Origin: Conexibacter woesei Iso977N
Lineage (GTDB): Bacteria > Actinomycetota > Thermoleophilia > Solirubrobacterales > Solirubrobacteraceae
DNA: 64,000 nucleotides
Assembly: GCF_000424625.1 (NCBI RefSeq)
Contig: NZ_AUKG01000002.1
Span: 744,001-808,000 of the forward strand
Direction of reading: 5' to 3'
Each line of letters starts with the position of its first letter. The stretch's first letter is position 1. The translations under genes were made by a program, and so were the position numbers. The notes beneath the pieces were generated by a model that was not told where the DNA came from, did not search any database, and saw only the letters and a list, made by a program, of their open reading frames with translations. Shown in pieces: positions 8,436-17,700 of this stretch.

Positions 8436-9326
8436 GTGCTGCTGAGCGTCAACGTCTCCGCCGGGATGCTGTGCGCGCTCGGCGCGCTGCCGGCCGCGAT
8501 GCTCGGCGTCCCGCCGCAGCGCCGCGGCGTGCGCAGGCTGCCCGTCGTCGGCGCGGCGTTCGCGTTGGCCTACATCTTGGGCTCGATCCTCGGGCAGGTC
8601 CCCGCGCTGGCGGTCGCCGCGCTCGCCGCCGCCGCGGTCGGCGCGATCCGCGCCGCGGACGTCAGGCCCGCCGCCCGGATCCTGCCTGCGCTCGTCGTCC
8701 CCGCGTTCGCGCTCGGGATGAACGAGACGCTCCCGGACTCGCTCGGCCTCGCCGCCGCGTTCCTCGCCGGCTCGGTCTGGGCGGCCCTCGTCGCGGCGGC
8801 GTGGCCGCGGCGCCAACCCGTGCGCGCGGCGACCACAGCGACCACCGCACCGCCCGTCCCCGACAAGATGTACGCCTACCGCTTCGCCGCCGCCGGGGCG
8901 ATCGGCCTCGCGCTCGGCTACGTGCTCGACCTCGAGCACGTCGCGTGGGCCGCCGCCGCGGCGCTGTTCATCATGCGCCCGGATCCCGAGGCCGCGCGCA
9001 CCCGCGCGCTCGGCCGCGCGGTGGCGACGACGTGCGGCGTGGTCGCCGCCGGGCTGATCCTGCACCGCGGCCCGGCCGAGATCGCGCTGGCGTTCGTCGT
9101 GGTCGCCGCGATCGCCGCGATGATCGGCACGCGCGCCTCGCGCTGGTACGTGACCTCCGCGGGCTCCGGGCTCGTCGTGCTGCTGGCCTCCGGCGCGGCC
9201 TCGGCGGACGCGTTCCACACCGCCTTCGGCGAGCGCCTGCTGGAGACGCTCATCGGCGCCGCGCTCGCGGTCCTGCTGTCTAGAAGCGCCCGGCCGTCGA
9301 GGCCAGGTCGACCTCGATCGAGCTGA
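8436..9326 (+). CDS. FUSC-family-like membrane protein, start uncertain
   Basis: The 296 residues from GTG 8436 contain a repeated pattern of hydrophobic helices in two halves separated by a soluble linker (about residues 125-145), as in FUSC / aromatic-acid exporter proteins. YRFAAAGAIGLALGYVLDLEHVAWAA and a following VVVAAIAAMIG segment fit that family. In-frame codons with GC-rich third positions continue upstream to about 8365 without ATG, GTG or TTG, while an ATG at 8363 is one base out of frame. The true N-terminus is therefore probably longer, or a single-base indel has separated it. The 3' end overlaps the convergent giant coiled-coil gene by 47 bp. Confidence 0.55.
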   Translation: MLLSVNVSAGMLCALGALPAAMLGVPPQRRGVRRLPVVGAAFALAYILGSILGQVPALAVAALAAAAVGAIRAADVRPAARILPALVVPAFALGMNETLPDSLGLAAAFLAGSVWAALVAAAWPRRQPVRAATTATTAPPVPDKMYAYRFAAAGAIGLALGYVLDLEHVAWAAAAALFIMRPDPEAARTRALGRAVATTCGVVAAGLILHRGPAEIALAFVVVAAIAAMIGTRASRWYVTSAGSGLVVLLASGAASADAFHTAFGERLLETLIGAALAVLLSRSARPSRPGRPRSS

Positions 9327-12300
9327 GCCGCTCGGCCAGCCGGACCGCGACGCCGGTCAGCGTCGCCAGCAGATCGGCGTCGGCCGGGTCGCGCGACTCG
9401 CGCACCAGCTCCATGACGGCGAGCACGCGCCCGTCCGGATGCACGACCGGGACCGTCGCCAGCGTGCCGAGGTCGGCCCACGCGGCGCTGCGCGAGCGCG
9501 GGCAGGCGAGCATCTCCTCGGTGTCGGCCCAGTGGGCCTCGCCGGACCCCGCGGCGGCCGGGACCAGCCCGTCCTCCAGGTGCGCGCGCCAGGCCATGGT
9601 CTCCCACGCCTCCAGGCCCGACATGTAGGCCGTCCACGTCTCAGCGCACGCGAAGGTCCCGACGCCGCCCGCGTCCTGCCAGACCGCGCCGCCCTTCCAG
9701 CCGGTCGCGGTCGCCAGCGCCTGCAGGGCGGCACGGCCCGCGGCGCGCGGGGAAGACGCCTTGGCCAGCGCCCTGTCCAGCTCGTCGAGCGCCTCCGGGG
9801 TGAAGCCCGGCGGCGGGCCCTCGGGCTCGTCGGGCGCGGCGAACGCGAACGCCTTGGCCTGCGCGGCGGCGACCTCCAGCGGCGGCAGCGCCGGCCGGCC
9901 GGACGCCGTGTACGGCGACGTCATGATCGCCGGGACCTGCGCGACGACCTGCGCCGGCGGGACGTCGGCCAGGCGCCGCTCGGCCAGCTCGCGGGCCTCG
10001 CGCTCGGTGTCGAGCTTGGCCTGCAGCTCGTCGCGCGCGGCCAGGGCGAGATCCAGGTCTGCCCGAAGTTGCAGCACTTCGGTGTCGAGCGACTCCTCGG
10101 CCCGCGCCAGCGCCCCGCGGGCCTCCTCGCGCGACAGCTCGGCGAGGTCGGCGCGGCGCTCGGCGTCGTCGGCGCGCAGCTCGGCGACCTCGGCGCGGCG
10201 GTGCGCCTCGCTGGCGCCGGACTCGGCGGCCTCGGCGCGCGCGACCGCCTCGTCCAGGCGTGCGCCCGCGCCCGCGGTCGCCTCCTGGGCCGCCGCGGCG
10301 GCGGCGGTCTCCCGCTCGGCCCGTGCCGCGGCGGCGGCCGCGGTGGCCTCGGCGGCGCTCGCGGTCGCCTCCTCGGCGCGCAGCTCGGCGGCGAACGCGC
10401 GCTGCAGCGCCTCGTCGCGCGCGGCGCTGGCCTGCTCGGCGACGGCCTGCGCGGCGCCGAGATCGGCGACCGCCTGCATCCGCGCGGCCTCCGCGGCCTG
10501 GGCGTTCTCGACCGCGTGCGCGACCTGCGCGCCGGACGACTCGGCGGCGTTCGACGCCTGCGACAGCGCGGCCTCCGCGTCGCGGGCGCGCGCCTCGGCG
10601 TGGGCGACGCGCGTGTCGGCGTCCTCCAGCGCGGCCTCGGCGGCCTCGGCCCGGGCGCGCGTGGCCGCGACCGCCGACTCGGCGTTGAACAGCGCCTCGA
10701 CCTGCGCGTCGGATGAGGTGGCGGCCGCGTCGGCGCGGGCCCGCAGCTCGTCGAGCTCGGCGCCGACGACGTCCAGGCGTGCGACCAGCGCGTCGCGCTC
10801 GGCCGTGAGCGCAGAGAGATCCTCAACGGTCGCGGTCTGCGCGGCCAGCGCGGTCTCGGCGGCGCTCAGCCGGTCCGCGATCGCGTCGCGCTCGGCCTTC
10901 AGCTCCCACAGCGTCGCTTCGGTCTGCGTCGCGCTGACCGCGGCCGCCTCGCGCGCCTCGTCGCGTGCGGACTCCGCGGCGGCGAGCGCCTCGATCGCCT
11001 GCGTGCGCGTCTGCTCGGCCGCCTCGCGGCGGGCGACCGCCTCGTCGCGCTCGCGCGTCGCGGTCTCCAGCTGGGCGCGCAGCGACTCGACCTGCGCCAG
11101 CGCCTCGTCGCGCGCGGCCTCGGCGGCGCGCAGCGCCTCGCCGGCGTCGCCGCCCGCGGCCTCCGCGGCGTGGGCGCGGGCCAGCAGCTCCTCACGGACC
11201 GCCTCGGCGGCAGAGAGACGCGCGTCGGCCTCGGCGCGCGCAGCCTCGAGCTCCACGACCCGGGCCGAGGACTCCTCGGCGACCGTGCGGTGGTGGTCGA
11301 GCGCCTCGCGGGTCCGCGCATGCGCGTCCCGGACGCGGTCGCGCTCCAGCTCGGCGGTGCGCCGCGCCTCGCGCTCGCTCGCCAGCTCCTGCGTGACGGC
11401 CTCGCCGCCCGCGGCGCTGGCCAGCGCCTCCTCCTCCAGCGCGGCGGCGCGCTCGCGCTCGGCGGCGACGCGCGCGTCGGCCTCCTCGGCCAGCGCGGTG
11501 ACGCGCTCGCGCTCGGCGGCCAGCCGCGCGTCGGCGGCGGCGAGCGCCTCCTGGGCGCCGGACAGCTCGCGCGCCAGCGTCTCGGCGCGCTCGCGCGCGT
11601 CGGCCAGCGCGGCCTCGGCGGCGGCGGACTTCTCGCGCTCGGCGGCGAGCGCCTGGTTGATCCGCTCGCCGTCGGCGACGCCGGCCCGCGCGGCCTCCAG
11701 CTCGCCGACCAGCGCCTCGGTGCGCTCGTTGGCGGACTGCAGCGCGCGCTCCAGGTCCTCGCGGCGCGCGTCGGCCGCGGCGGTCGCCTCGGCGGCGGCG
11801 CGGGCGGCGTCCTGGGCGGCGGTCAGCTCGCCGCCGAGCCACTCGGCGCGGCCGCGCTCCTGCTCCAGCTCCTTGGCGGCGTTGTCGTAGCGCTCGCGCA
11901 GCGCGGTCAGCTCGGCGTCGAGCGACTCGCGCGAGGCGATCGTCTCGTCGAGCAGACGCTTGGCGTCGTCGTGCGCGCCGTGCAGCGACGCCAGCTCCTC
12001 GGCGAAGCCGTCGCGCCCGGCGACCGCCTCGTCGCGCGCACGAGCAAGCTCATGCACTTCGACCCGGAGCGCCTCAAGATCTTCGAGCGCTTCGGGATCC
12101 CCAGCGGGACGCGACTCCGCCTCGGCCAGGCGCGCGGTCGCGGCGTCGATCTCGGCCCGGAGCGCCTCGACGGCGGCCTCGGCCTCCTTCGCACGCGCCT
12201 TGACCTCCTTGCGGGAGACCCGGACCTCCTCCAGCTCGGCCTCCAGCTCTGCGCGGCGCGCGGTCGCCTCGGCCAGCTGGACCTCGACGCCGCCGCGGCC

Positions 12301-13317
12301 CTCGCGCAGGCCGGCCAGCTCGGCGTCGAGCTCGTCGCGGCGCGCGGCCGCGGCCTGCAGCTCGCCGCCGAGCGCCTCGCAGCGGCCCGACAGGTCGGCG
12401 ACCTGGCGCTGCAGGTCGGCGTCGCCGGTGCGCGCGTTCTGCAGCTCGCTCGACAGCAGCGCGGCGCGCTCCTCGGCGGCCTGCAGCTCGTGGGCGAGGT
12501 CGTCGTAGCGGGCGTTGGCCTCGGCCAAGCGCTCCTCGGCGGCCGCGGCGCGGGCGCGCGCGTCCTCCAGCTCGGCGTCCAGCGACGACGAGTGGTCGTT
12601 GACCGACGCCAGCTGCGCGGCCAGCTCGTCGACCCGCGCGGCGGCGTCGTCGCGCTCGACCGCGGCGCGCGCGGCCTCCTCGCGCAGCGCCTCCAGCTCG
12701 GCGCTCGCGCGCTCCAGCTGCTCGGTGGCCGAGCGCTGGGCGATCTCGGCCTCCAGGCGCGCCTCGCGCTCGACGGCCAGCGCCTCGCGCGCGGCGAACG
12801 CCTCGGCGTCGGCGGCGTTGCGCGCCTCGCGCTCGGCGATCAGCTCCTCCGCCGGGGCGGCCAGCCCGGCGGTGGCGACCTGGCCGACCGTCGCCTGCAG
12901 CCTCTGGCGCTGCTGCGCGCCCTGCTGGCGGTCGTCGCCGGGCGCCATGACGACGCAGATCGCCCACGGCTCCTCGCCGTCGTAGACCGGGAAGCGGCAG
13001 GCGCGCATCGCGCGGCGGCCGTCGCGGGCCAGGACGGTCTCACGCGCGTCCAGGTGGCCGTGCGCCTCCAGGACGAGCGCGTCCAGCTCGGCGACGCGGT
13101 GGGCCACGTCGGCCGGCTGCAGCGCGTTGTCGGTCTTGCCGACCAGCCGCGAGGCCTCGAGGCCGACGAGGTCGGCGAACGAGGCGTTGACCGCCACGTA
13201 GCGGCCCGCGGCGTCGCGCACGCAGGCGGGCAGCGTCGCTTCGAGCAGCGCGTCGGCAAGGGGCCCGAGGCGCTGCGAGGCGCCGGAGCCAGAGGTGGGG
13301 GCGGGTCCGTCGGTCAT
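9280..13317 (-). CDS. Giant PAS - coiled coil - GAF sensor-like protein
   Basis: This is a 1345-residue soluble protein. A PAS domain (about 20-128: LLEATLPACVRDAAGRYVAV, then LVGLEASRLVGKTD and an FPVYDGEEPWAICVVM strand) is followed by about 970 residues of almost unbroken Ala/Glu/Arg/Leu heptads (about 150-1120), a Pro-rich hinge, and a C-terminal GAF domain (about 1175-1335, with TVPVVHPDGRVLAVMELV). There is no kinase, GGDEF, EAL, phosphatase or methyl-accepting domain and no membrane segment. Known PAS and GAF domains bind small molecules or heme; a coil this long could span over 100 nm. A scaffold, polarity or cytoskeletal role is inference. GTG/ATG alternatives near the start are not resolved, and no TAnnnT box precedes it. 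Confidence 0.8.
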   Translation of the reverse strand: MTDGPAPTSGSGASQRLGPLADALLEATLPACVRDAAGRYVAVNASFADLVGLEASRLVGKTDNALQPADVAHRVAELDALVLEAHGHLDARETVLARDGRRAMRACRFPVYDGEEPWAICVVMAPGDDRQQGAQQRQRLQATVGQVATAGLAAPAEELIAEREARNAADAEAFAAREALAVEREARLEAEIAQRSATEQLERASAELEALREEAARAAVERDDAAARVDELAAQLASVNDHSSSLDAELEDARARAAAAEERLAEANARYDDLAHELQAAEERAALLSSELQNARTGDADLQRQVADLSGRCEALGGELQAAAARRDELDAELAGLREGRGGVEVQLAEATARRAELEAELEEVRVSRKEVKARAKEAEAAVEALRAEIDAATARLAEAESRPAGDPEALEDLEALRVEVHELARARDEAVAGRDGFAEELASLHGAHDDAKRLLDETIASRESLDAELTALRERYDNAAKELEQERGRAEWLGGELTAAQDAARAAAEATAAADARREDLERALQSANERTEALVGELEAARAGVADGERINQALAAEREKSAAAEAALADARERAETLARELSGAQEALAAADARLAAERERVTALAEEADARVAAERERAAALEEEALASAAGGEAVTQELASEREARRTAELERDRVRDAHARTREALDHHRTVAEESSARVVELEAARAEADARLSAAEAVREELLARAHAAEAAGGDAGEALRAAEAARDEALAQVESLRAQLETATRERDEAVARREAAEQTRTQAIEALAAAESARDEAREAAAVSATQTEATLWELKAERDAIADRLSAAETALAAQTATVEDLSALTAERDALVARLDVVGAELDELRARADAAATSSDAQVEALFNAESAVAATRARAEAAEAALEDADTRVAHAEARARDAEAALSQASNAAESSGAQVAHAVENAQAAEAARMQAVADLGAAQAVAEQASAARDEALQRAFAAELRAEEATASAAEATAAAAAARAERETAAAAAAQEATAGAGARLDEAVARAEAAESGASEAHRRAEVAELRADDAERRADLAELSREEARGALARAEESLDTEVLQLRADLDLALAARDELQAKLDTEREARELAERRLADVPPAQVVAQVPAIMTSPYTASGRPALPPLEVAAAQAKAFAFAAPDEPEGPPPGFTPEALDELDRALAKASSPRAAGRAALQALATATGWKGGAVWQDAGGVGTFACAETWTAYMSGLEAWETMAWRAHLEDGLVPAAAGSGEAHWADTEEMLACPRSRSAAWADLGTLATVPVVHPDGRVLAVMELVRESRDPADADLLATLTGVAVRLAERLSSIEVDLASTAGRF

Positions 13318-13444
13318 CCGTCCGGGACCTCATCGGCTCGTCATCGCAGTTCATCGGATTCCGGAGCGGGGGTCACGGACGAACGTTCGGCCCGCCACAG
13401 GTATCCTCGGGGGTCTTCCTGACCCGGATCCCTGGAGCGACCAC

Positions 13445-14659
13445 ATGGCCGTTGAAACCAGCGTCTTCAATGACACGACCGACGAGCAGAAGGCCATCAT
13501 CGAGATGGTCCGGCAGTTCGTCGACGAGCAGATCATCCCGAACGCCGAGCACTACGACGGTGCCGACGAGTACCCGGCGCCGATCGTCGAGCAGCTCAAG
13601 GAGCTCGGCCTGTTCGGCATCACCATCCCCGAGGAGTACGGCGGGCTCGGCCTCGACCTGACGACCTACGTCATGGTCGTCGAGGAGCTGTCCCGCGGCT
13701 GGATCTCGATCTCGGGCGTGATCAACACGCACTTCATCGGCTCGTACCTGCTGCTGAAGTACGGCAGCGACGAGCAGAAGGACAAGTACCTCCCGCGCAT
13801 GGCGACGGGTGAGATCCGCGCCGCGTTCTCGCTGAGCGAGCCTGAGCTGGGCTCCGACGTGCAGGCGATCAAGACCAACGCGCGCAAGATCGACGACGGC
13901 AAGTACGAGATCAACGGCCAGAAGATGTGGGTGACCAACGGCTTGATGTCGTCCTTGGTCTTCCTGCTGGTCAAGACCGATCCCGATGCGAACCCGAAGC
14001 ACAAGGGCTTCACCTGCTTCATCACGGAGAAGGAGGCGGGCGTCAGCGAGAACACGGGCGAGTACGCCGGCCTGACCGTGCCCCCGAAGATCAAGAAGAT
14101 GGGGTACAAGGGCGTCGAGTCCACCGAGTTGGTCTACGACGGCTACAAGTGCCCGGCCGAGAACATCCTCGGCGGCGAGGACGCGGGCCTGAACGCCGGC
14201 TTCGCGCAGATGATGGACGCTTTGGAGGTGGGTCGCGCGAACGTGGCGGCCCGCGGTGTCGGCCTGGCGCAGCGCGCGCTGGAGCTGGCGCTGAAGTACT
14301 CGCAGGAGCGCAAGACGTTCGGCAAGCCGATCGCCCAGCACCAGGCGATCCAGTTCAAGCTCGCCGACATGGCGACCCAGCTGGACGCGGCCCGCCTGCT
14401 GACGCGCCGCGCGGCGATGATGAAGGACGCGGGCATCCGCAGCGACATGGAGGCCGGCATGGCCAAGCTGTTCGCATCGGAGACCGCGCGCTTCTGCGCC
14501 GAGGAGTGCCTGCGCATCCACGGCGGCTACGGCTACTCCAAGGAGTACGAGATCGAGCGGATCTACCGCGACGCGCCGCTGCTGCTGATCGGCGAGGGCA
14601 CGTCGGAGATCCAGAAGATGGTCATCGGCAAGAAGCTCTTGCAGCGCCATAGGATCTAG
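13445..14659 (+). CDS. Acyl-CoA dehydrogenase
   Basis: This 404-residue flavoprotein has the full acyl-CoA dehydrogenase fold: an alpha-helical N-domain (EEYGGLGLDLTTYVMVVEEL), the FAD/substrate strand AFSLSEPELGSDVQAIKT, and a helical C-domain with QERKTFGKPIAQHQAIQFKLAD. The catalytic base is the Glu in IGEGTSEIQ (Glu384). It introduces an alpha-beta double bond into an acyl-CoA and passes electrons to ETF. The ATG at 13445 is preceded by a GGAG-type ribosome site, and a TATCCT box near 13400 suggests a leadered transcript, unlike many neighbours. Substrate is unknown; it is shorter than methylsuccinyl-CoA dehydrogenases (about 550 residues), so that role is less likely. Confidence 0.9.
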   Translation: MAVETSVFNDTTDEQKAIIEMVRQFVDEQIIPNAEHYDGADEYPAPIVEQLKELGLFGITIPEEYGGLGLDLTTYVMVVEELSRGWISISGVINTHFIGSYLLLKYGSDEQKDKYLPRMATGEIRAAFSLSEPELGSDVQAIKTNARKIDDGKYEINGQKMWVTNGLMSSLVFLLVKTDPDANPKHKGFTCFITEKEAGVSENTGEYAGLTVPPKIKKMGYKGVESTELVYDGYKCPAENILGGEDAGLNAGFAQMMDALEVGRANVAARGVGLAQRALELALKYSQERKTFGKPIAQHQAIQFKLADMATQLDAARLLTRRAAMMKDAGIRSDMEAGMAKLFASETARFCAEECLRIHGGYGYSKEYEIERIYRDAPLLLIGEGTSEIQKMVIGKKLLQRHRI

Positions 14660-14720
14660 TCCAACACTCGCCCAGGGGGCGAGGTTGGATTGCGGGTTTC
14701 GCCCAGGGGGCGAAACCCGC
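14660..14720. terminator. Tandem hairpins between convergent genes
   Basis: Hairpin 1 spans 14660-14689 (arms TCCAAC/GTTGGA around CTCGCCC-AGG-GGGCGAG). Hairpin 2 spans 14692-14720 with a perfect 13-bp stem (GCGGGTTTCGCCC) and an AGG loop. Both share the core CGCCC-AGG-GGGCG. No U-tract follows; they sit exactly between the ends of two convergent genes and probably terminate both. Confidence 0.65.
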
Positions 14721-14722
14721 GG

Positions 14723-17700
14723 CTACCACTGGGACACCGGTACCTCTCCGAGGTACCGCGTGTCCCTCGTGAGGATCACCGCGTGCTGGCCGAAGCCGCC
14801 TTCGGCCTTCACCGCGGCGAGCATCTTCTGGAACATCTCGTTCGGCGTCACGCCCGGCGGTGCGACGAACTTCGCGATCCGCTGCAGGAACGGGATCCCG
14901 ACCTCGTCGGGCATGAACGGCACGCCGAACTTCGGCAGCAGGAACCCGGCGTGGGCCGCGTCGGCGTCGTCCATGACGAGCGTCGCGCCGTGCTCGGCGA
15001 GGTCGGTGACGAGCCCGGACGCGCGCGCCTTGACGTTGCGGTCGACGTAGCGGCTCATCGCGAACGAGCGCTCCGACGCGTCGAGCGACGCCAGGATCGG
15101 CTTGCCCGCGCCGTCGCGGCCGACGACCTTCATCACGGCGACCGCGTCGGCGTCGACGCCCTGGGCCAGCGCCTTGGACGAGTTGACCACCGTCTTGGTG
15201 TTGACGACCCTGCCGCCTCGCAGCGTGTCCTTGACGACGATCTCGTACCTCTTGACGCGGATCAGGTAGGCGTCGGCGTACCTGCCGGGCACCTTGACCA
15301 GCTCGAACTCCGCGTTGACGAAGCGCTGCAGCCCGCCCGGCCACGGCCTGTCGTCGAGGGCGACGGTGCCCTCCCTGCCGATGACCCTCTGCAGCTTGGC
15401 GGTCTTGGACCCCAACTTGGGGTCGTTCCACTCGTCCACGGCCTTGACCGCGTTCTCATACTCCTTGATCGCGGCGGCCTGGCGCTCCTTGGACAGGTTC
15501 CTGAAGCCCGGGATCTCCTGCGGCCTGACCTTCGGCTTCCAGTACACGGCCTCGCCGAGCGCGTCGGCGGGCATGCCGGCGTCGACCATCGCGGCCTTGC
15601 CGGTCTTCTGGCCGGTCAGCTCGAGCTTGGCGACCGCGCCGGGCTTGCGCAGCTCGGTCGAGGGCTTGAGCACCTCGGCCAGCTCGATCGGCCTGCCGAA
15701 CGTCCTGGCGTAGTCGTCCTCGACGCCCTTGAGGATCTGGGCCTTGGCGTCGAGGGTCACCTCGGGCACACCGCCGACGTTGGGCAACCTGTACACGTTG
15801 CCGTGGTCGGAGGACTGCACGAGCGTCGCGCCGTCCAGGTCCTTCATCGCGGCCTCGCCGTCCTGCAGCAGCCCCGCGGCCTCCTCGCCCGACAGGCCGA
15901 CGCCGAGCGCGTTCTTGGTGCCCTTGACGGCCCGGACGCCCTTGGCGAGCCTGCCGGACTCGTCGATGACCTCGGTCGCCTTGGCCATGTTGATCAGCGC
16001 GGCGCCCTTCCTGGCGAGCTGGACGACCCTGCCGCCCGAGGTCACCACCTTGGTCGCGGCGCCGCCGATCAGCGTGTCGGCGACCGCCTCGCCTGCGGTG
16101 GTCGTGTCGGCCGCGTCGAGCTTGGCCGACTCGCGCATGAACTTGATCGGCTGGTCGTCGGCCAACTGCGCGACCCTGTCGCGGGCTTCGGCGCGCTTGA
16201 CGAACGGGACGGTCATGTCGTCGACGAGGTCGTCGGCGCCCTTGTCGACCTGGTCGAACGCGGTGATCAGCGAGGCGCCGTCGTTGAGCAGGTTGCTGAC
16301 CTCGTTCCTGGTCCAGTTGGCGTAGGAGGTCGTGTCCTGCACGACGCCGTCGGAGAAGGCCAGGACCATCGCCTCGGCCTCCTCGCGCTGGTCCTGCGAG
16401 GCGCTGTTCATGATGTAGTTGGCCGCGAGCGCGCTCTCGCCCCAGGCCGTCCGGAGCTGCGTCCTGGCGCCGTCGCCGAGGTCGCTCCACCTCTTGACGT
16501 ACCTCGCCACGCCCTTGCCGAGCTCGGCCTTGAAGGCCCTGTTGTACTCGTCGTTGAGCTCCTCGGCGGTGTAGCCGCCGAAGCCCTTGTTGGGCAGCTG
16601 CGCGGCGGTTGCGTTGGGGGAGCGGCCGAGCAGCAGGGCGCGCGCGACGTCGAGCTGGTCGACGACGTTCTTGCTCGCGGTGCCGAACCAGCGCTTGCGC
16701 TCGGCGGGGCTGAGCACCCTGCGCAGCGCCGCCTGGAGCTTGAGGCCGGTCCTGTCCCAGCCCTGGTAGAGCTTGCGCGCCATGCCGAGCATCATCGAGT
16801 CGACGCCGTGCAGGCGGGCGTACTGGGCCAGCGCGGCGTTGAGGCGGCCGGCCTGCGTGACGGTGATCTTCAGCGAGCCCTTGGCCTCCTGCGGCGTGCC
16901 GCCGGCGGTCCTGCCGGTGACCTTGACGATCGCCGCGGCGACGCCGTCGGTGCCCGCGGTCAGGCGGTAGTCGAAGGTCCTGGTCTCGCCCGGCGCGAGG
17001 CTGGTGGGCGGGGCGCCGCCGGGGGCGGAGAGGGTCCCGATGCGGGCGATCGAGCGCGCGTCGATCGTCAGCGGCGCGCCGCCGCCCGCGTAGTTGAGGT
17101 CCTTGATCGTCTCGGTCGAGCTGGTGTTCTTGAGCGTGACGTGGACGTCGAAGGCCTCCTGCTCGGTCAGGCCGCCGCTGTCGAGCGCGCGGCCGTCGGG
17201 CGTGGCGGCGGCGATGTCGACGTCGAGCGTGTCGCTGCCCGCGCCGAGCCGGTAGACGGGCGCGTCGGTCTGCCCGCCGCCCGCGGTCACGCGGCCGATG
17301 ATGTAGGCGCCGTCGGGCGAGATGTCGGTGGCCGAGACCAGCGGGCCGGTGGGGTTCTGCGCGAGCGTGTTGAGGTCGATCGCGGTGCCGTCGGGGTGCC
17401 AGAGCGTGGCGCGGAAGCCGCTCGGGCCGCTCGACTCGCCGACGACCGTGCCGTCGTCGGCGATCGCCTCGCCGGTGGCGCCGGTGGAGCCCGCCAGCGG
17501 CTGCAGGACTGTGACCGCGCCGGCGCCGTCGACCTTGGCCGGCAGGTTGTTGACGGCCGGCGTCGACATCCGGCCCAGGACCGTGCCCGACGGGGTGATC
17601 GCGTGCATGACGGGGTAGAAGCCCTGCGGCAGGTCGGTCACGACGCCGGACGAGGAGATCGTCCGGGCGTTGGCGGCGCACCCGAGCACGACCGTGCCGG

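Noticed and set aside
14723-15700. Known polymorphic-toxin C-terminal domain in the giant secreted protein
   Set aside because: I could not find catalytic motifs of any toxin family I know or an adjacent immunity gene, so I left it unassigned.
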